From NCBI GenBank assembly GCA_035578175.1, contig JAQMRL010000003.1:105636969-105700968 (forward strand): a stretch of DNA of 64,000 nucleotides. Reading direction: 5' to 3'. The notes under the pieces are model-generated. The model was not told where the DNA came from. It did no database searches and worked only from the letters and a program-made list of their open reading frames with translations. Position numbers and translations under genes: made by a program. This document shows positions 13,801 through 22,800 of the stretch, in pieces; within the stretch, counting starts at the first letter, position 1; the number at the start of each line of letters is the position of its first letter. Source of the stretch: Catonia carolina. Taxonomy: Eukaryota; Arthropoda; Insecta; Hemiptera; Achilidae.

Positions 13801-16800
13801 TATACCATTTTAATACTTTTTACATTTATTTTATGTAGACTTACAAAAACAATCAATCATTGAAGGTCATGCGATGAAAATGTTTGATCAATAAACCATA
13901 TATTATGTCGAACAACACTCTGAGCACAGAGCTCAGAGCACTGAGCACTGTAATCATGTAATCATTATATTATTTACCGTCATGTTTATAAAACATTATT
14001 TATATTATTGTTTATTGTAACGAGTAGTAAGTATTTTATAAATAAATTAATATATTTATTACATAATTAAACTTGTATTAGGAAAAACTAAGTTGGTGTT
14101 ATTTGCTTATTCAGTCAGGTTAAGAGTAGTCTATGTCATTAGCAATAATGTAAGCGTAAAATAGTTATTCTTTCAAAATATCGAATAAATTTTTCCAGAC
14201 CGCAGCCTAACCAGAATCTTAAGTTTTCTATTCTAGCACCACACAAATCGTTAAGTCGGAAAAAAAGTTACACATTACATTTTGGTATTGTTTCAAATAA
14301 TTAATAATTTTTTCTGTGTTGTAGCATTTATTTTTAGCTGGGTTTATAAGAGTTGTAGTATGTAGAGTAACTCAAATTAAATGAACAACGCTTTAAAATT
14401 GTGTTAATAAAGTGTTAGACTGCCAGATACACGTTATTGTTGTTTAGATCATCAGCCGAAAGGCTGGTTTAAACCTCTAGAGGCTTTATTAAGCATAACA
14501 CAAGTGAGGTGGTTTACAATTACCTTCCTCACTGAGTGAGAAAGTATGCATATCAGCATGGCAGGCCCTCCAAAAATATCTACTTTCCACCAAGCAATTG
14601 ATACCTTAATTTCCAGGACTATAAAAACATAGGGACTATAACATATAGGACTATAACATAGGGTCTGGTGGTATAATGAAATTCATTACTCTCAAAGGAT
14701 AAAAAAAATTTGAAGTAAACTTCCCTTCTCTTTTTACAGTAATGAACTATGTACTGTAAACATTGCACCTCTGCAAACGTGTAAAACAAGACTTTTTTAA
14801 AGAAAATGATAAATACAGAACTAAATAAATTCTAGTATTTTACATTTTTGTTGTTTAGTTTATCAGCCAAAAGGCTGGTTTGAACTTGTAGAGGTTTTAC
14901 TAAGTAAATCGAGGAGCGAGGTGGTTTACCATTGCCCTCCTCACTGAGTGGAAAAGTACGCTTATCAGCATGCCGGGCCCTCTCAAAAGCACAAATTTTC
15001 CACTCCGCAAATGACACCTTTACTTTATTCACCACAGGTTCTGGTTGTATAACGAAATTCATTACTTTCAGAGGAGATAACTCTGACTAGTCTTTCATTC
15101 CTCTTCCTTTTCTGTTCTTAAATGGTTCAGTCATATATATGGCTGAACATGTGATAAGAAACAGAACTATTTTTTATAGTCCTGGAACTAGCAGATTGAG
15201 TGCAAATAAATTTAACACTCCCCTGCCCATTATGAGCAAGCCTGATACATAGGTAGGCTATCCTATAATCAGAAGTACTATTAATCTATATGAATATGGA
15301 CTTTGTCGATAAATTATGTCTCTTTTCGCCCTGATTTTATTCATTAAGAATGATATAATGATATTTTAACAGCCTCCATGGTCCAGTGGTTAGTGTGGTA
15401 TGCTACAAAGTTGATTCCTGGCTAGGGTCTGGAAAATTTTAGGGTCTGGACACAATTTTGTCATTCAAAGTAGTCGCTAATAACTAAGCTGTTGATGTAA
15501 TTTTTTAAAAGATTCCATTATAAAAATTTGGAATCTGGTTTTTAATTTGTCACCACATTACACAAACATTTTTTTTATTAATCTTAATGGATAAATTTAT
15601 TTTCAACAAACCAATTATGTAATAATTAAGGAGGATTTTCCTCCATCTGTTAGCTAACAAAATCTAAAAGGAAAGCATGCAACTTGCAAGATGTAGGTAT
15701 TGTGTTGTGACATTACTTACTCTCAACACATAATACAGAAATGAGATTCAATCATGTGAGATTTATGATTTAGTGTTTGTATTATCATAACGGGCTATAA
15801 AGGGCTTCTGTCGTCAACTGGAAGGAGACCCCTTAATTCCTTTTACAAAAGGCTTAAGGGAACCAGCCGGGATAGAAGGCTAGTGTCCTATCCATACATT
15901 CACGTTGTGTGGCCTGTTAGTAACCATGTGACCACTCATCAGCACGATAACCGGCTCATGGTGAACGGAACTGGAAGGGCTGCCCATTCCACCCTGGCAG
16001 ACAGTGGTTTGGGGCACTCAGTCTGCCAACCAAAAAGCTGAAAGCAACAGTAAACTACAGCTTTTTCTGTCTGACTAGAATTATCGTAAGGAAACTCCTT
16101 CATGTATGATTCTGGTTAGGCTTACTTAGTATATGCAGATCTTCAAGAACTTCGAGAACTTCAAAATATGGAAAATTTATGATGGCGTCCTCTCTGGTAA
16201 AACATTCCGGAGATAAACTAGTCCTCCATTCGGATCTCCGGGCGAGGACTATCAGAGGGGACTTCATCAAAAAAATAAAAGTTTCTGAAATTCTGCGAGT
16301 TGGAACATGGAATGTTAGGAGTTTAAAACAAACTGGTAGGTTAGAGAATTTAAAAAGGGAAATGGATAGGTTGAAGTTAGGTATTGTAGGCATTGGTGAG
16401 GTACGCTGGGATGATGATCAAGACTTTTGGTCCGGGGATTATAGGGTTATTAACACTAAAGCCATCGGAGGGCAGGGCGGAGTGGGTCTAGTAATGAATA
16501 AAAAAATTGGACAAAGAGTGACTTACTAAAAGCAGTGTAGTGATAGGATTATCATGGTTAGAGTAGATACGAAACCAAAGTCTACCACTATAGTGCAGGT
16601 CTACATGCCTACGTCTTCACACAGAGAGGAAGAAATAGAACAAGTATATGAGGAATTAGATGAAGTAATAAAATATGTCAAGGGTGATGAAAATTTGATA
16701 GTTATGGGAGACTGGAATGCAGTAGTTGGAGAAGGAAAAGAAGGAAAGATAGTCGGAGAATATGGTCTAGGGAAGAGAAATGACAGAGGGAGGCGGCTGG

Positions 16801-19800
16801 TAGATTTCTGCTCCAAATATAATTTAGTGATCGGCAATACACTTTTTAAGAATCACAAAGGAGGTTATACACTTGGATGATGCCAGGTGACAAGGGAAGA
16901 TACCAAATAGATTACATAATGGTTAGACAAAGATTCAGAAACCAGATTATGAACTGTAAAGCCTATCCAGGTGCAGACATAGGGAGTGATCATAACTTAG
17001 TAGTAATGGATAGCAGGCTTAAACTTAAAAAACTGAAGAAGGGACAGGGAAATGCTAGGTGGGATATAGACAAACTAAGAGAACAAGACAACCAGGTAGG
17101 TTTCCAGGAGAGTATTCAAAAAGGGATAGAAGAAAGAGGTAATGACACAGGAAATGTAGAGGAGGAGTGGATAAACTTCAAGGAGGTGGTAGTGAAAGCA
17201 GCGGAAGAATGGTTAGGACATACTAAAAGAAGAGGTAGGAAACCGTGGATTACTAATGATATTTTAGAACTGATGGATGAGCGAAGAAAATATAAAAACG
17301 CAAAGGACGAGAGAGGTAAAAGTCAATATTGCTACTTGAGAAATACCATAAACAAAAGGTGTAAGAAAGCGAAGGAAGAGTGGATCAGAGCGAAATGTAC
17401 GGACATTGAAAGTAAAATGGCAGTTGGTAAAGTGGACGCAGCTTACAGAAAAATAAGGGAAAACTTTGGAGAACGAAAGATGAAAGCTGTTAATTTACAA
17501 AGCGCAGGTGGCAAACCATTGTTGAATGGCCAAGAGAGAGCTGAAAGATGGAAGGAATACGTAAACCAACTCTACAGGGGAAAAGAATTAGAATATGATG
17601 CGATAGAACAAGAAACTGATGTTGAAGAAGATCAAAGAGGGGACCCTATACTACGAGAAGAATTCGATCGGGCACTTAAGGATATGAATATGAATAAGAC
17701 ACCAGGAATAGATAACATACCATCGGAATTATTATTACGATGTGGCAAAGTTGCTCAAAACAAATTATACAAACTTGTGTGCAGAATGTATGAGAGTGGA
17801 GAGGTACCATCGGACTTTAAAAAAAATATTATGATTCCAATACCAAAAAAGTCAGGAGCGGAGAAGTGTGAACATTACAGAACCATCAGCCTAAAATGCC
17901 ATGCATCTAAGATACTGACAAGAATTATATACAGGAGAATAGAACACCGAGTAGAAGAAGTATTGGACGATGACCAATTTGGATTTAGAAGGGGAATGGG
18001 AACTCGAGATGCAATATTGGCTCTGAGACTGATTATTGAGAAAAGGATACAGAAAAATAAAACTACTTTTATGGCATTTGTAGATTTAGAGAAAGCATTT
18101 GACAATCTGGACTGGAGTAAAATGTTTAAAACTTTGAAAAGGCTAGGAATTAAATACAAAGAAAGGAAAGTTATCTACAGTCTGTATAGGAATCAAACGG
18201 CTGTTTTGAGAATCGAGGGGTACGAAAAAGAGGCTGCTGTTAGAAAAGGTGTACGACAAGGTTGTTCTTTGTCACCACTACTTTTTAACTGGTATATAGA
18301 AGAGGCTATAAATGAAGTGAAGGAGAAATTTGACGTAGGAATAAAAATTCAAGGAGAAACAATAAAAATGTTGAGATTCGCCGATGATATAGTAGTATTA
18401 GCCGAGGCAAAGAATGAACTAGAGGATGCCTTAAATGGAATGGATGAGATCTTGAGGAAGGATTACTTCATGAAAATTAATAAGAACAAAACGAAAGTGT
18501 TGTGCAGCAGCAAGAGTGGTTTAGAAGAGATGGGAAATTTAAAAGTAGGCAACGAAAACATACAGGAAGTTGGGGAATTCTGCTATCTAGGGAGTAAAAT
18601 AACAAAGGATGGTAGAAGCACGAGTGATATCAAGAGTAGAATTGCTCAAGCTAGAAAAGCCTTTGAAATGAAAAACAGCTTACTGACTACAAACATTGAT
18701 TTACATATTAGGAAAAATTTCTTAAAACATTATGTTTGGAGTGTAGCATTATACGGAAGTGAAACGTGGGTGATAGGGGCTGTAGAACGGAAGAGGATAG
18801 AAGCTTTTGAAATGTGGTGTTATAGGAAAATGTTAAAGATTAGGTGGGTGGACAAAATAAGTAATTTAGAGGTTCTTAGGCGAGTGGATGAAAAAAGAAG
18901 TATATGGAAGCATCTTACCAAAAGAAGGGATAGGCTAGTGGGGCATATCCTAAGACATCCAGGTATTGGGCTATCAATAATGGAGGGTAACATTGAGGGA
19001 GTAAATTGTAGAGGGAGGCAAAGATTAGAATATATAAAGCAAATTACAAAAGATGTAGGGTGTTACAGGTATGTAGATATGAAACGACTTGCGCAAGATA
19101 GAACAGGTTGGAGAACTGCATCAAACCAGTCGAGAGACTGATGACAAAAAAAAATTATCATAACACACCTGCATGTTTGAACTTAAGTTTCCTAATTAAT
19201 TAACAAGTAAATACCAATAACTAATCATACTAATAATACACAAATAGCATGAATCTGTTAGCAATAATAATTTTTAATATAAAAAAATTATCTGATCTCA
19301 GAATTCAAATCTGTTTTCACAAAACCACATTTTTTATATTTATAAACAATTAATCTATTAACATTATTCACACCAACTATTTTGTTTTAAGTGTGTCGTT
19401 TATTTCACTAAAACCAAAATTATATTTTAAGGAATATAGAAAAAAAACAACAGATGATAACAAAAATACCTGTGGAAGGAACTAATACTATTGCAAAGAA
19501 AAAAATTCTTGTCAATACATAAACAATTTTAGAACCTAATGAAATATAATTTATCGATGACAAATATAATAATATGTATCTTCAAATTAGTTTTAAGGTT
19601 TGAAACTAGAATACATAATAATATATTTTATAAAAATTTTCAGTCAATTCCTAGATAAATTACTGTATTTGCTTACAGTGTAAGATTATGAAGATGTTTT
19701 AAGGAATGTTTTACCCATTAATAAAAAATGTTAAGAAACATAATATAAACTGAAAATAGAGGCACGTTAATTTACCTGAGGGAAAACACTTTTGTATGTA

Positions 19801-22800
19801 ACATGTTCAGTTGGTTGAAAACTAATATCGAAATAACTAGCTGCAATTTGTGTTGCAGATTCTGGTTGTGTTGTCTTGCCATTGATCACTTCCCCATTTG
19901 CATTTAGCGTTTTTGCCTCCTCTGGTTTCAGGCTGAAACAAAAAAATTCATAAATTATTTTTTGAAAAGAATATAAAAGTGAAATAATATTTGTAAAAAG
20001 TTGTGATTGTAAACTTCAGGAGTGATAGTCTACTATTTGTTTTTGTTTTTTTTTAATTAATTTATTTAGTCACATCAACTGCTTGGTCATTAGCGACTAC
20101 GGTGGAGTATGTAATATTAACATTGGGATTTGACACGTGAAAATTTCCAGACCCTGGCCGGGAATTGAACCTGGGACCTCCGCGTGGTAGGCCAATGCAC
20201 TAACCACTACGCTACGGAGGCAGTCAGTCTACTAATAGTAGATGAAAAATTGTTCTTTGGTCCCTCCCAAATAAAAAACTCTTGGCACCACTAAAGGCCT
20301 ATTCCCATGATGCTAGTATACTAGCAGGACCTACTAGCGTGTTGGTGAAGGTTCCCACGGAATTAATTAATTATTGCCAATGCTCTGAAAACATATGTGA
20401 GTTGTGTTGTGCAATGCTGTTCAAAGTACAGCTTACTAGCAACTAGTAATGTTTCCAAATGTTCACACCAAGCTAGTTTACTAGCACTAGTCAATCACAT
20501 GACCTTTCTTCCCTACTAGCACTTGTCTAGTAACGTTTCCAAATGTTACACCAAGCTAGTTTACTAGTGCTAGTCAATAACATAACCTTTTCTCCCTACT
20601 AGCGCTAGTAAAACAAACATGTTCAAAGTCACTAGCTTGCTAGTAAATTTAGTGCTTTAACTAAACTAGCTTCTAGTTGTTCCCATGATGCTAGTAAACT
20701 AGTGTCATGGGTTAGGCCTTTAATAAAAAAAGTCTGGACATCCAAATAAACATAATTTATAAAATATTTTTTTATAATAAACGGAGAACTTTTTGAAATA
20801 GATCAGGTAATACTACCAAATTAAATAAAAAATTTATTTTTCTTTCATTTGTTATTCAGAATGATAATATATAATCATGTTAATTTAATCAAGAATGATA
20901 ATATTTTTCCATCAAATTTACTGATAGCTACATGTTGGTTTTTGATACAGAGGTTTGTAATTGGACTCAAAAAAACCCTTAAATATCTGATATCAAATGG
21001 CTGGTATCAACTTATTAAGTTTTGCCTGAGCATTTTAACAACTACTTGAAGTAAGTTTTAAACCAGTTGATTGACACAGTGGCTAAAAGACAATCTCAAG
21101 AATATTGTTCTACAAATTAGTTTAATGTTTTATAAAGTAAAAATATTCCAAAACCATGATGTCTGATTCAAAAGACAAAATTTAGCAAATGTTAAGTCCT
21201 TGAAATCACCAGATTGTAAGCAAATGTTCAGTATCATGTAAGATATAGGTACTTGAAGAATAATAGTCCACTCATTAATTCATGATAACTAATGTCACTT
21301 ATCAAAATAAATTGCGATACAAAACACACTTCAGTTTTCAAGACTTCATAATAATATTTATCAATATGCCAACATAACAACAAAAGTAAGCGATAAAATC
21401 AATTTATAAGTGTTACATTTCAAGCTGTCTTAACAACGAATCAACCCAACAATAAACATAAGAAATAATTGAATAAGTTATTTTGTTTTAAGAAAAAAAT
21501 ACAGAAATTTACTTGATTGTTTAGAAAATATGCTAGTCAAACAAAATATAATTTACAGAAAGAAAAAAACGGATGTTTCAATAAAGATAAACAAATCTGT
21601 CTACATTTAATTATCAAATATTTTCTTTTCACTCCTCTAAATGTTTTATTAAAATTTAACCTTGGCTTATAATTCAAACTGAAAACTGTACAAACTGCAT
21701 TAGAAATTTTACATTTAGTTTTATTAATAAAATACAAAAGCCAGTACAGATACAATCCTTACAAGGATCCTTGCAGAGGATAAGAAGTAAGAGCTAAAAC
21801 ACATATTTAGAGATCTGTTAATAAAAGATTCCTAAATTTAAACATCATACAATTAAGAATTCATCGTTTTTAATAACTAATTATAAATGCCATACTTATT
21901 TTTTTTACTTTCTCTTGCCCTACCTATATGAATATATAGGAAGGAAAGTATTGCTTTCATGTCGATTTTTCAAAATTGAGTTCTCACTGATATACGCGTT
22001 TTCAGACCTTCTGAACAAAAAAAAAACATGTTTTTAGCCATTGGTTTGTGTGTGAACAAAATATCTCAAGAATGGAACATTTTACGAAGTTGAAACTTGG
22101 AACTTAAGTTAGGTACTACTAGAAGACCTGACATGAACATTTTTATAAAAATTGGTCAACCGGAAGTAGTAGTTTATTCGTGTAATTTTTCACATTTTTG
22201 CAATTTTATCAAAAACGGCTCCTACGATTTTTTTTAAAATCACCTCATTCACTACATTTTTATGCTCTACATGATAGGGTAGGCACTATGTCTGCTGAAA
22301 TTCTTGGGGAGGTTGTGCTGTCGTAGAAAAACTTTATTTTTTTAAGATTGTGGGCTTAATGTGCATTTTAGGTATAATGTAGGCCTATATAATCAAAGTT
22401 GTAGATAATTTAAAAACCTACAACTTTTATTCCAAACATTTCTTTGTATAACGCTTAGTTTAATGGTAATCAATGATTTTCTTTTTTTTCATGAAAATCT
22501 GTAAAAAATGGACTTTTTAAGATTTCGGTCTTAATCTGCATTTAATGACAAAGGTGGATATAATCAAATTTAAAGGAAATTAAAAGATCTTCAATTTTTA
22601 TTTTAAGCTTTTTTCTCTACGGAGCCTAGTTTAGTGTTAAAGAGCAATTTTCTGTATTATTAAGCCAAACTAAGGGTGGTTTTCATTTTGCATCAATCAC
22701 TCAAGATTAAAATTAGGTTTATGTTTTTTGAGGTTAGTTTTTTGTTTATTTCTAATGTTTTATTACTAATGTTAGGTTATGTTGGTCATTATTTGCGTTG

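Noticed and set aside
14832..15062. 76-codon minus-strand frame
   Set aside because: Lies inside the family D repeat and is not conserved in frame in the 55 kb copy.
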